DNA from: Streptomyces sp. NRRL WC-3626
Lineage (GTDB): Bacteria; Actinomycetota; Actinomycetes; Streptomycetales; Streptomycetaceae
Assembly (NCBI RefSeq): GCF_000718785.1
Contig: NZ_JOCA01000008.1
Location: 62,001 to 126,000, forward strand
Reading direction: 5' to 3'
DNA: 64,000 bases
Under the pieces are notes generated by a model that searched no databases, was not told the origin of the DNA, and saw only the letters and a program-made list of their open reading frames with translations. The translations under genes and the position numbers were made by a program. This document shows, one piece after another, positions 1 through 7,661 of this stretch. Positions within the stretch are counted from its first letter, which is position 1. The number at the start of each line of letters is the position of its first letter.

Positions 1-460
1 CGTAGGCGCGGATCAGCTGCTGGGCGCGGGGGACCTCGGCGACGAAGACGTCGTCGGGCCAGAGCACCAGGACCGGCTCGTCACCGAAGGTGCGGGCGGC
101 GTTGAGCACCGGGGTGCCGTTGCCGTAGGGGCCGTACTGGTCCAGATAGGTGATGTGGCCCCGGCGGGCCAGCTCCGCGATCTCCTCCACCGCGTCCGCG
201 TAGGCCGTCTTGCCGTCCTCGCGGAGCTGTGCGACGAGGGCGGGGCTGGGGCGGAAGTGGTCCTGGATGAGGCTCTTGCCGCCGGAGACGACGATGGTGA
301 TGTCGGTGATGCCGGAGTCCACCAGTTCGCGCACGGTGTGCTCGATGACCGGCTTGTCGCCGACGGGGAGCATCTCCTTCGGTGTCGCCTTCGTCAGGGG
401 CAGCAGGCGGGAGCCGAGACCGGCGGCGGGGATCACCGCCCTGCGGATCGTCGGGGACAT
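1..460 (-). CDS. galU: UTP--glucose-1-phosphate uridylyltransferase (GalU-like), 3' part missing
   Basis: The gene starts at ATG 460 and runs off the left edge, so about 153 N-terminal residues are visible. They begin MSPTIRRAVIPAAGLGSRLL and continue with TKATPKEMLPVGDKPVIEH, the nucleotide-binding signature of bacterial GalU-type nucleotidyltransferases. These enzymes make UDP-glucose from UTP and glucose-1-phosphate in the cytoplasm, for cell-wall glycans, trehalose and other glycosides. Later residues (IVVSGGKSLIQDHF, YLDQYGPYGNGTPVLNAA, VLVLWPDDVF) also fit GalU. The C-terminal half cannot be assessed. A paralogue acting on another sugar phosphate is possible but less likely. Confidence 0.9.
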   Translation of the reverse strand, partial: MSPTIRRAVIPAAGLGSRLLPLTKATPKEMLPVGDKPVIEHTVRELVDSGITDITIVVSGGKSLIQDHFRPSPALVAQLREDGKTAYADAVEEIAELARRGHITYLDQYGPYGNGTPVLNAARTFGDEPVLVLWPDDVFVAEVPRAQQLIRAY

Positions 461-634
461 CGGCTTCCTCCCGGTCGGGCGGCACGGCACACCTCGACGC
501 TATCAATGGCCGGGGCCGGTGCGTCGGACCATGACGAAGAGACGGGGCCTGGCACGCACACCCCACTGCCACTGCCAAGGGCTCGGGAGGTGACCCCCGC
601 CGCGCACGAGTCCGGTGCCGGCCCACAGGTTGGG

Positions 635-685
635 GCGGATGCTCGTCCCGCCCGGGGTCCGCCCCCGTGCCGGACGAGCATCCGC
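635..685 (-). terminator. Hairpin terminator after the FMN reductase gene
   Basis: GCGGATGCTCGTCC (635-648) pairs perfectly with GGACGAGCATCCGC (672-685), giving a 14-bp stem with a 23-nt loop. It lies 3 nt beyond the stop codon of the FMN reductase gene on the minus strand. There is no clear U-tract, as is common for Streptomyces terminators. Confidence 0.65.
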
Positions 686-688
686 TGC

Positions 689-1246
689 TCACCCGGTCGC
701 CGCCAGCAGGGTCGTGCGGCCGCCCAGTGCGGCCGAGAACTGGTCGGCGACCTGGGCCAGTGCCTCGGCCGAGCCCGGTGCGACGGTCAGTGTGCCGTCG
801 TCGGCCACCGTGATGTCCTTGTCGAGCGTGAACCAGCCCGGGGTGATGTGGGCCGGGCCCATGGAGGCGAGCACCGGGCGCAGGGCGTAGTCGATGGCGA
901 GGACGTGGGCGGTCGTGCCGCCGGTGGCCAGCGGGAGGACCGTCTTGCCCGTCAGGGCGTACTGCGGGAGCAGGTCGAGCAGCGACTTCAGCAGCCCTGA
1001 GTAGGCGGCCTTGTAGACGGGGGTGCCGATCACCACTCCGTCCGCCTGCTCGAACAGGGCACCGGCGCGGACGATCGCCGGGTGGCCGAAGTCGGCTCCG
1101 AGCAGCGCCTCGGCGGGAAGGGTGCGGACGTCCAGCGCGATCACCTCGTGTCCCTGGGCGGTGAGCCGCGCGTCCAGGTGGCGGAGCAGCCGGGCGGTGC
1201 GGGAGGTGGCGGAGGGGCTTGCGGAGACGGACAGGATCGTGGCCAT
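689..1246 (-). CDS. NADPH-dependent FMN reductase (SsuE/flavodoxin-like fold)
   Basis: The product is 185 aa. The N-terminus MATILSVSASPSATSRTARL is the FMN phosphate-binding loop of NADPH-dependent FMN reductases, and VVIGTPVYKAAYSGLLKSLLDLLP is the conserved flavin-contact segment of the SsuE/MsuE group. Such enzymes supply reduced FMN to two-component monooxygenases, notably alkanesulfonate monooxygenase. I chose the ATG at 1246 because AAAGG precedes it; an in-frame extension to 1318 looks spurious. A leader peptide of the sulfur-regulated type lies about 200 nt upstream (1447-1527), which supports a role in sulfur assimilation. No SsuD-type monooxygenase is in the window, so the partner is unknown. 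The in vivo substrate system is inference. Confidence 0.85.
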   Translation of the reverse strand: MATILSVSASPSATSRTARLLRHLDARLTAQGHEVIALDVRTLPAEALLGADFGHPAIVRAGALFEQADGVVIGTPVYKAAYSGLLKSLLDLLPQYALTGKTVLPLATGGTTAHVLAIDYALRPVLASMGPAHITPGWFTLDKDITVADDGTLTVAPGSAEALAQVADQFSAALGGRTTLLAATG

Positions 1247-1446
1247 GCGAGGACCTTTCGGTTCGTCGTTCCAGGTGCGGCACGCCACGCGGGCAGGGCG
1301 AAAGGGCTCCGCGGACATCGGACGTGCCGGGGTGGCGTTTCCGGGAAGGCCGTCGTCATGACGGAGGCGTCCGGACCGGAACGCACGGGGGAAGTCATGG
1401 AGGGAGCGAGTGGGAGGGGTCCCTCAGGGGTTGCCCTCGGGTGCGC

Positions 1447-1527
1447 TCAGACGCGACGGCGACAGAAGGCGCTGGAGACACGCGCGAGGTCGACATGGCG
1501 TCGCCGCGTGAGGTCCTGTCGCTTCAT
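1447..1527 (-). CDS. Leader peptide upstream of FMN reductase (26 aa)
   Basis: This short frame starts at ATG 1527 and ends with TGA at 1449-1447. It encodes 26 residues: MKRQDLT, then RRRHVDLARVSSAFCRRRV. The core RRHVDLxRVSSAxCRR matches the putative leader peptides found before sulfur and cysteine metabolism genes in Streptomyces. It lies 200 nt upstream of the FMN reductase start. The arrangement suggests attenuation, with translation of the leader (one Cys near its end) sensing cysteine or charged tRNA-Cys. The match to the leader family is from memory; the regulatory role is inferred. A second, related leader lies at 2709-2819. Confidence 0.75.
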   Translation of the reverse strand: MKRQDLTRRRHVDLARVSSAFCRRRV

Positions 1528-1701
1528 ACCGTGGATCGAACCAGGGGAGAGTCGGGCCGGTCAAGAACGCCCCGGGGGGATTTCACATGCTGAGAGCCGG
1601 TACGGCGGTGTGTTCCCGGGCATCGGCCCGGTGCGCCGACGAACCGGGCGTCGAGTCGGTTCCGGGACGCGGGTCGGCGCCGCCTCCGTCCGGTGGAACG
1701 T

Positions 1702-2565
1702 CTAACGGGCCGCGTGTGCCGCCCAGTCCAGGATCCGGACCGCCGCTCCGGCGGCCTCCAGGCCCTGGCAGCGGGCGCGATGACGGCGTTCGATGCCGTC
1801 GAGGTCGAGGTGGGCGCCGAACGCCGGGTGGGCGGTGAGACGGCGGGCGTAGGTCCACAGGGCCGGGTGGCCGGCGATGCGCCGGACGGCCGAGGCGTCC
1901 AGGTGGTGGCGGTGCACGGTGTCGAGTTCGACCAGCGTGACCCACAACTCGACGTCGGCGGCGGTGACTTCGTCGCGGATCAGATACGTCCGCCCGACCA
2001 GCCGGCGCTCCAGCGCACCGAGCGCCTCCAGCAGCGTTCCGAGCGCCGCGTCACGCTCGGCCTGCTCGCCGCCCGCCGCACCGGCGCGCTGGGCGGCCTC
2101 CTCGATGCCCCGCGCGCACATCCGCTCGACGCCCTCGATCTCCGACTCCGCGCCGCACGGGTAGGGCGAGGGACGGTCGCTGTCGAACCTGCGGGCGAGG
2201 TCGCGCATGATGTCCGGGGCGTGGGTGCTGACGATCCTTCCGGACCAGGCGTCGCTGAGCACCAAAGCGGCGGCCGGTCCGGTGTACCGGTGGGCGCTCG
2301 CCTCGTACAGCGGGCGCAGAGCCGGGTGGACGCCCTCGGGGCAGTCGGGCACGGCGGGCAGGTAGGCCGCCGGACAGACGGTGTCCAGGCCGAGCAGGCT
2401 GTGGAGGACGGCGATGCGCAGGCCGTCGGGCCAGGCGGTCGCCAGATGGAGGCGGTAGCGGCCGGGGACGGCGTAGTGGCCGCTGCGCGCGTCCCTGCCG
2501 ATGCGGCCGCGGAAGGCGGGTGCGGGCAGGTCGGACACGTGTGCGGCCGGTGGTGTGACGATCAT
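1702..2565 (-). CDS. Glutathione S-transferase C-terminal domain protein (Xi/omega-like) lacking the catalytic Cys
   Basis: The 287-aa protein resembles glutathionyl-hydroquinone reductases (YqjG/ECM4, Xi-class GST). It has an N-terminal thioredoxin-like half beginning near GRYRLHL (residue 36) and an all-helical C-terminal half with RTYLIRDEVTAADVELWVTLVELD, the usual GST C-terminal signature. In true Xi enzymes the N-terminal motif is CPWAHR with a catalytic Cys. Here the aligned segment is TAWPDGLR, so Trp45 replaces the Cys. Streptomyces use mycothiol rather than glutathione, so classical GSH-hydroquinone reduction is unlikely. A sulfur-type leader peptide (2709-2819) precedes the gene. 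Substrate unknown. Confidence 0.8.
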   Translation of the reverse strand: MIVTPPAAHVSDLPAPAFRGRIGRDARSGHYAVPGRYRLHLATAWPDGLRIAVLHSLLGLDTVCPAAYLPAVPDCPEGVHPALRPLYEASAHRYTGPAAALVLSDAWSGRIVSTHAPDIMRDLARRFDSDRPSPYPCGAESEIEGVERMCARGIEEAAQRAGAAGGEQAERDAALGTLLEALGALERRLVGRTYLIRDEVTAADVELWVTLVELDTVHRHHLDASAVRRIAGHPALWTYARRLTAHPAFGAHLDLDGIERRHRARCQGLEAAGAAVRILDWAAHAAR

Positions 2566-2708
2566 GACTCTCCCCGAGAGCGGGCGCGGAGGTGCGCGCG
2601 GCGGAAGCGGCGTCGGGCCTGGGGGTGTGATCGGGAGATCCCCTCGTCCGCCCGGAGGGGGCGGACCGGCGTGCGCGTCGGGCGCCGTCGGGCGGGAGGG
2701 GCGCCGGG

Positions 2709-2819
2709 TCAGCCCTCGGGCCCGAGGGCGCTGCAGACGCGGAGCAGATCGATGTGCCGACGGGAGGTCAGAAGAGGCGAACGGCCGGCTCGTGCGGTGG
2801 CCGGATCAGCACGCCTCAT
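2709..2819 (-). CDS. Leader peptide upstream of GST-like gene (36 aa)
   Basis: ATG at 2819, TGA at 2711-2709, 36 residues. The C-terminal part reads SRRHIDLLRVCSALGPEG, matching the RRH[IV]DLLRVxSAL core of Streptomyces sulfur/cysteine leader peptides, with a Cys in the core. It begins 254 nt upstream of the GST-like start and ends 143 nt before it. The first 18 residues are less conserved, so translation may begin further downstream. With the leader at 1447-1527 it makes two consecutive genes under the same kind of putative attenuation. Function is inferred from sequence similarity and position. Confidence 0.75.
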   Translation of the reverse strand: MRRADPATARAGRSPLLTSRRHIDLLRVCSALGPEG

Positions 2820-2939
2820 GTTTCCCTACCCATTCACTAGGATTCCCCGGCGAGTGTCGATCGGGCCGCCGCCGTCGTCAAGAGGACCGTCCCGCATCGC
2901 GGACGGTCCGGGCCGGCCGGCGGCCGTTCGGGCATGGCG

Positions 2940-3545
2940 TCACGCGGGGGTGCCGAGCGGCGGGTGCTCGAGCACGCGGGGCCTGTACTCGACCAGCTGG
3001 ATGCGGCCGTCGAAGGTGCGGTGCCCGGTCATCTCGAGGGCGACGTCCGGATAGCCGTCGTAGATGCGTTCCCGGCCCGTGGCCCCGGTGATCACCGGGA
3101 ACATCACGACCCGGAAGCGGTCGACGAGTCCGGCCCGGAGCAGGGACCGGCTCAGGCTGAGGCTGCCGATCGTGCTGAGGAGCCCCGAACCGTCCGCTTT
3201 CATGGCGCGGACCGCCTCGACGGCGTCGTCGCGGACGAGCGTGGAGTTGGCCCACGTCAGCGGATCCTCGAGCGAGGAGGAGAACACCACCTTGGACGCC
3301 TGCGTGAGCTCGTCGACGGACGCCTCTTCCTCCGGCCTGAAATCGTCCTGGCCGGCCGGGACCTCGCCTGCGGCGAAGCCCGACATCAGGCGGTAGGTGT
3401 TCGCTCCCATCAGATAGGTGACCTCGGGCTGCTCCCCCAGCCACGCGAGGTACTCCGGGCCTTCGAGCCCCCAGAATCCGGGCCATCCCTCTCCCGACGC
3501 GTAGCCGTCGAGCGAGGTGATGAAGTCGACGAGAAGCTCCGACAT
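2940..3545 (-). CDS. Dihydrofolate reductase family protein (RibD C-terminal domain)
   Basis: The 201-aa product begins MSELLVDFITSLDGYASGEG and carries YLMGANTYRLM and STIGSLSLSRSLLRAGLVDRFRVVMFPVITG. These are the NADPH-binding and substrate-cleft segments of the RibD-C/DHFR-like family, common as small stand-alone reductases in actinobacteria. Start at ATG 3545 is supported by GGAAAGGA upstream. The substrate is unknown; it need not act in folate or riboflavin synthesis. It lies downstream of, and in the same direction as, the helicase gene, but a hairpin at 3655-3687 and a 249-nt gap suggest separate transcription. Confidence 0.85.
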   Translation of the reverse strand: MSELLVDFITSLDGYASGEGWPGFWGLEGPEYLAWLGEQPEVTYLMGANTYRLMSGFAAGEVPAGQDDFRPEEEASVDELTQASKVVFSSSLEDPLTWANSTLVRDDAVEAVRAMKADGSGLLSTIGSLSLSRSLLRAGLVDRFRVVMFPVITGATGRERIYDGYPDVALEMTGHRTFDGRIQLVEYRPRVLEHPPLGTPA

Positions 3546-3654
3546 GACAGTGTCCTTTCCACGGGGTGTCACGAGCTTGGACCGGCCGGGGGACGCAAAC
3601 TCATCGGCCGCGCCGTGGAGCGACGCGAAAGTCCCTGACGCCACGGGGATCGCG

Positions 3655-3687
3655 CGTACGGCGACGGGGTCTCGGCGTTGCCGTACG
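3655..3687 (-). terminator. Inverted repeat between helicase and reductase genes, possible terminator
   Basis: CGTACGGCGAC (3655-3665) and GTTGCCGTACG (3677-3687) form an 11-bp stem with one G:T-type mismatch and an 11-nt loop. It lies downstream of the helicase stop codon on the minus strand. It could end helicase transcription or be an operator for the reductase gene. Confidence 0.4.
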
Positions 3688-3794
3688 GACCGCGCGCCGC
3701 GCGTTCCGCGGGCGCACCTGAACTCCGCCGGGACCGCCGCGGGAAACGCGGGTCCCACGGGACCGTGCCTGGAGCGCCGTCCGAGAAGCCGGGC

Positions 3795-5207
3795 TCAGCC
3801 GCCGCGCCGCACCCGGGCCGCCGCGCGGGCCTCCGCGAGCTTGCGGGCCTCGCCGCTCTTACGGGACGGCCTGCCACCGGAGCCGCCCCGCGCGTCCTTG
3901 GTGCTGCCCAGGCCGCGGAACGGGGCGTTGTGGTTCTTGGGCCCGGGTGCGGCCCGGCCGCCGTCGAGAGGCTGCCCGGAGGGTGCCCTGGCGCCGGTGA
4001 TCCGGCTCAGCTCGGCCTCGCCCGACCGCACTTTGGTGACCTTGGGAACGACGCCGGCGTCCGCCATGACCTGGCTCGTCTCGCGGAGCTGTCCCGACAG
4101 GACGAGCGTCACGGCGGTGCCGGAGCGGCCGGCCCGGGCCGTTCGGCCCGCGCGGTGCAGGTAGTCCTTGGGGTCGGTGGCCGGGTCGACGTTGACCACG
4201 AGGTCGAGGTCGTCGACGTGCAGGCCGCGTGCGGCGACGTTCGTCGCGACCAGTGAGGTGACCTGCCCGCTCCTGAACTGGGCCAGGGTCCGGGTGCGCT
4301 GCGGCTGGGACTTCCCGCTGTGCAGGGCCGCGGCGGCCACGCCGCTGGCCCGCAGATGCCGCGTGAGCTGGTCGACGCCGTGTTTGGTGTCCCGGAACAA
4401 CAGGACGCGGCCGTCGCGGGCGGCGATCTCCGTGGTCACGGCGTACCGGTCGGGACCGTGCACGACGAAGACGTGGTGCTCGATCGTGGAGACCGCGCTG
4501 GACGAGGGGTCCACGGAGTGGACGGCGGGGTCGCGGAGGTAGTCCCGCACCAACTGGTCGACATCGCGGTCCAGGGTGGCGGAGAACAGCATGCGCTGCC
4601 CGTCGGGACGCACCTGGTCCAGGATCTCGGTGACCTGCGGCAGGAACCCCATGTCACACATCTGGTCGGCCTCGTCCAGGACCGTGATGCGCACCCGTCC
4701 CAGCCGGCAGCCCTTGCGGTCGATCAGGTCGTGCAGCCGGCCGGGCGTGGCGACGACGATCTCGGCGCCGTCCCGCAGCACGGCGGCCTGCCGTCCGATG
4801 GACACACCGCCCACCACGGTCGCGAGCCGCAGCCGAAGCGCCTCGGCGTACGGCGTGAGCACCTCGCCGACCTGCTGCGCCAGCTCCCTGGTGGGCACCA
4901 GAACCAGCGCCAGCGGCTCCTTGGGCTGCGCGCGCCGCCCGGCCGTCCGGGCGAGCATCCCCAGACCGAAGGCGAGCGTCTTGCCGGATCCGGTGCGGCC
5001 CCGGCCCAGGACGTCCCGTCCCGCGAGCGCGTGGGGCAGTGCCGCCGCCTGGATGGGGAAGGGCACCGTCACATCGTGCTCGGCGAGCACGCGCAGGATC
5101 TCGGCCGGCAGCCCCAGCTCCGCGAAGGACGACGCCGGAGGCAGGGCCGCGGCGGCACCGGACACCTCGTCCTGCCGCTGGTCATCGGCACGTGCTGATT
5201 CGCTCAT
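3795..5207 (-). CDS. DEAD-box ATP-dependent RNA helicase
   Basis: The 470-aa protein has the full helicase core: Q-motif region (FAELGLPAEILRVL, then PFPIQAAALP), Walker A GRTGSGKT, PTRELA, ATPGR, VLDEADQM (DEAD), SATLDRD, and the C-terminal RecA domain ending HRAGRTARAG. A basic, Gly/Arg-rich tail follows (GGRPSRKSGEARKLAEARAAARVRRGG) and probably contacts RNA. It unwinds RNA duplexes in ribosome assembly, mRNA decay or cold adaptation; which one cannot be told from sequence. Start ATG 5207 follows GGAAGG. The frame extends upstream to 5315, but that segment is low quality. It is divergent from vanA. Confidence 0.93.
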   Translation of the reverse strand: MSESARADDQRQDEVSGAAAALPPASSFAELGLPAEILRVLAEHDVTVPFPIQAAALPHALAGRDVLGRGRTGSGKTLAFGLGMLARTAGRRAQPKEPLALVLVPTRELAQQVGEVLTPYAEALRLRLATVVGGVSIGRQAAVLRDGAEIVVATPGRLHDLIDRKGCRLGRVRITVLDEADQMCDMGFLPQVTEILDQVRPDGQRMLFSATLDRDVDQLVRDYLRDPAVHSVDPSSSAVSTIEHHVFVVHGPDRYAVTTEIAARDGRVLLFRDTKHGVDQLTRHLRASGVAAAALHSGKSQPQRTRTLAQFRSGQVTSLVATNVAARGLHVDDLDLVVNVDPATDPKDYLHRAGRTARAGRSGTAVTLVLSGQLRETSQVMADAGVVPKVTKVRSGEAELSRITGARAPSGQPLDGGRAAPGPKNHNAPFRGLGSTKDARGGSGGRPSRKSGEARKLAEARAAARVRRGG

Positions 5208-5403
5208 AGAAGGCCTTCCTCCACAGGGACCGTACCGAGGAAGGCGCGGCGGGGACGCGGTCACCGGCCAGGGGCCCCGCACCGGGCACCGACACAGCGA
5301 CGCTGCAAACGCCACACGCTAGCACGGAGTGCACGGCCCATCCGTGGAAGCGGTTGTGCGGCGCATCCCGACCAGCGCCCTGAACAGGCGTTTCATGGAA
5401 ATC

Positions 5404-5420
5404 CTTCCGCGAGACGGAAG
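5404..5420. promoter_or_regulatory. Inverted repeat upstream of vanA, candidate operator
   Basis: CTTCCG (5404-5409) and CGGAAG (5415-5420) form a perfect 6-bp inverted repeat with a 5-bp spacer, 69 bp before the vanA start. GGAA just upstream (5397-5400) extends the symmetry (GGAA-ATCC-TTCC). The TTCCG-n-CGGAA pattern resembles IclR-family sites, so the IclR gene downstream of vanB is the natural candidate. Binding is inferred. Confidence 0.4.
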
Positions 5421-5488
5421 AGGTGTTGCGGGCTCGTGCAGCCCTTGCGGACGATGTCGCCACGACAGAGCGACGGGAGTGAGCCCCC

Positions 5489-6559
5489 ATGCCGCACATC
5501 ACCGCCTTCGCCAGGAACCAGTGGTACGTCGCCGCCTACGGTCACGAGGTGGGCCGGGAGCTGCTCGGCCGGACGGTGCTCGGGGAGTCGCTCGTGCTCT
5601 ACCGGACCGAGGGCGACGGAACTCCGGTCGTACTCAACGACCGGTGTGTGCACCGCCGTTACCCTCTCTCCGAGCCGCCGACGCGGCTCGACGGGGACCG
5701 TATCGTGTGCGGGTACCACGGGTTCACCTACGACACCACAGGTACGTGTGTCCACGTGCCCGGGCAGAAGCGTGTGCCGCGCACCGCGCGGGTCGCCTCC
5801 TATCCCGTCGTGGAGCGGGATTCGCTGGTGTGGGTGTGGATCGGTGACCCGGCGCTCGCGGACCCGGCGGCGATTCCGCGGGCCCGGCACCTGGACTCCC
5901 CCGGCTGGGTGACGGTGCGGGGCATCGAGCCCATCGACTGCGACCACGGACTGCTGGTCGACAACCTCCTCGACCTGTCCCACGAGACCTATCTGCACGG
6001 CGGCTACATCGGCACGCCGGAGGTCGCCGAGACGCCGATCACCACCGAGGTCGACGAGGGCGCCGGGATCGTACGGGTGAGCCGGCACATGGACGACGCG
6101 GCGTGTCCGCCGTTCTACGCCCGGTCGACCGGGATCGAGGGGCGGATCACCCGCTGGCAGGACATCGAGTACCACGCGCCGTGCCTGTATCTGCTGCACA
6201 GCAGGATCGCCCCGGTGGGGGTGCTGCCCGAGCCGGACGGCGGCGACCCGGGCGGCTTCCACACCGAGATCACGTACGCCATCACGCCCTCCGCCGACGG
6301 CAAGGTGTACGACTTCTGGGCGGTCTCGCGGGACTGGGCCACGGACGACGCCGAGGTGAGCGAGTTCCTGCGGAGCAACAACCACACGGTCGTCATGCAG
6401 GACGTGGACGCGCTCAATCTGCTGCAGCGCTCCCTGGGCACCGAACGCACCGGCTACCAGGAGCTGAGCATCAACATCGACACCGGCGGTCTGGCCGCCC
6501 GCCGTATCCTCGCCCGGCTGGTGGAGGAGGGCGCCAAGCCCGTGGAGCGGGTCCGATGA
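5489..6559 (+). CDS. vanA: Vanillate O-demethylase oxygenase subunit (Rieske non-haem iron)
   Basis: The 356-aa protein is the terminal oxygenase that O-demethylates vanillate to protocatechuate and formaldehyde. The N-terminus ITAFARNQWYVAAY is typical of VanA. The Rieske cluster ligands are C53-x-H55 and C74-x2-H77 (DRCVHRRYPL, CGYHGFTYD). The catalytic iron site is NLLDLSHETYLH, giving D162, H165 and H170. Length matches the family. The stop codon overlaps the next start (ATGA at 6556), so vanA, a small ORF and vanB form one translationally coupled operon. Related substrates such as veratrate or isovanillate remain possible, but the VanA assignment is strong. Confidence 0.92.
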   Translation: MPHITAFARNQWYVAAYGHEVGRELLGRTVLGESLVLYRTEGDGTPVVLNDRCVHRRYPLSEPPTRLDGDRIVCGYHGFTYDTTGTCVHVPGQKRVPRTARVASYPVVERDSLVWVWIGDPALADPAAIPRARHLDSPGWVTVRGIEPIDCDHGLLVDNLLDLSHETYLHGGYIGTPEVAETPITTEVDEGAGIVRVSRHMDDAACPPFYARSTGIEGRITRWQDIEYHAPCLYLLHSRIAPVGVLPEPDGGDPGGFHTEITYAITPSADGKVYDFWAVSRDWATDDAEVSEFLRSNNHTVVMQDVDALNLLQRSLGTERTGYQELSINIDTGGLAARRILARLVEEGAKPVERVR

Positions 6560-6726
6560 GCGGGCGTACCGGCGAGATCTACCGCGTGGACTGGCTGCCG
6601 GGCACCGATCTGCTGCACGGCACCTGTCACTGCGGGCGTGAGCACACCGCGCGGGACCCGGTCGAGATGTGGGAGTGGATGCTCGCGCATCCGCGGGGGC
6701 ACGAACCACGGGGAGCCGGTGCATGA
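6556..6726 (+). CDS. Small conserved-looking protein between vanA and vanB (56 aa)
   Basis: This 56-residue frame starts at ATG 6556, overlapping the vanA stop by 4 nt, and ends at 6726, overlapping the vanB ATG (6723) by 4 nt. Double coupling by ATGA junctions makes it a real operon member. The middle reads LHGTCHCGREHTARDPVEMWEWML, with C24-H25-C26 and His30, a possible metal-binding CxC site, and a Trp-rich helix after it. I do not recognise a named family. Its position between the oxygenase and its reductase suggests a small accessory role for the Rieske system, such as assembly or electron-transfer help. That role is inference. Confidence 0.75.
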   Translation: MSGRTGEIYRVDWLPGTDLLHGTCHCGREHTARDPVEMWEWMLAHPRGHEPRGAGA

Positions 6727-7661
6727 CCTCGTACGACGGCATCGAACTCGTCGTGGAGCGGCGGGAGTCGGCGGCCGAGGGCGTGCTCGTCCTCACCCTG
6801 CGGCATCCGTCCGGCGGTCAACTGCCCTGCTGGGAGCCGGGTGCGCACATCGATCTGCTGCTCGGGCCGGGGCTGGAACGGCAGTTCTCGCTGTGCGGGG
6901 AGCCGGCCGACCGGACCGGCTGGCGGATCGCCGTGCTGCGGGAGCGGGACGGGCGCGGCGGTTCGGCGTATGTGCACGAGCGGCTGCGGCCGGGTGACAG
7001 GGTGCGGGCGCGCGGGCCGCGCAACCACTTCCGCCTGGAGCCGGCCGGGAGGTACCGCTTCGTCGCGGGCGGTATCGGCATCACCCCGGTCCTGCCGATG
7101 CTGGCCGCGGCCGAGGCGGCGGGCGCCGACTGGACACTGCTGTACGGCGGCCGCACCCGTGCCTCGATGGCGTTCACCGGGGAGCTGAGCCGGTACGGGG
7201 AGCGGGTCACGCTCGCCCCCGAGGACGAGACCGGGCTGCTGGACCTGGCGCCGGTGCTGGACGGTCTGACGGAGGGCGCCCTCGTCTACTGCTGCGGTCC
7301 CGGGCCGCTGCTCGACGCGGTCGGCGAGCGGTGCCCGGCCGGGGCGCTGCGCACCGAGCGGTTCCAGCCGGCTGAGCAACCCACGGACGTCGACGAGGAG
7401 TTCGAGGTCGTCCTGGCCCGCAGCGGCCGGACGCTCACCGTCCCCCCGGGCGTCTGTGTCCTGGACACGGTGCGCGGGGCCGGTGTCGAGGTGCTCCACT
7501 CCTGCACCGAGGGCACCTGCGGCACCTGTGAGACCGACGTCCTGGAGGGCGACCCCGACCACCGCGACTCGGTGCTCACCGACGCGGAACGGGCCGCCGG
7601 GGAGACCATGCTCATCTGTGTGTCCCGCTGTCGTGGGCGGCGGCTCGTGCTGGACCTGTGA
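6723..7661 (+). CDS. vanB: Vanillate O-demethylase reductase subunit
   Basis: The 312-aa protein has the class IA phthalate-reductase layout: a flavin-binding barrel (GLERQFSLCGE near residue 55), an NAD(H) domain (FVAGGIGITPVLPM near 114-126, YCCGPGPLLDAV near 189) and a C-terminal plant-type [2Fe-2S] ferredoxin with C261, C266, C269 and C299. It passes electrons from NAD(P)H through flavin and FeS to the VanA Rieske centre. Start ATG 6723 overlaps the stop of the preceding small gene. Its 3' end overlaps the convergent IclR gene by 50 bp. Confidence 0.93.
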   Translation: MTSYDGIELVVERRESAAEGVLVLTLRHPSGGQLPCWEPGAHIDLLLGPGLERQFSLCGEPADRTGWRIAVLRERDGRGGSAYVHERLRPGDRVRARGPRNHFRLEPAGRYRFVAGGIGITPVLPMLAAAEAAGADWTLLYGGRTRASMAFTGELSRYGERVTLAPEDETGLLDLAPVLDGLTEGALVYCCGPGPLLDAVGERCPAGALRTERFQPAEQPTDVDEEFEVVLARSGRTLTVPPGVCVLDTVRGAGVEVLHSCTEGTCGTCETDVLEGDPDHRDSVLTDAERAAGETMLICVSRCRGRRLVLDL

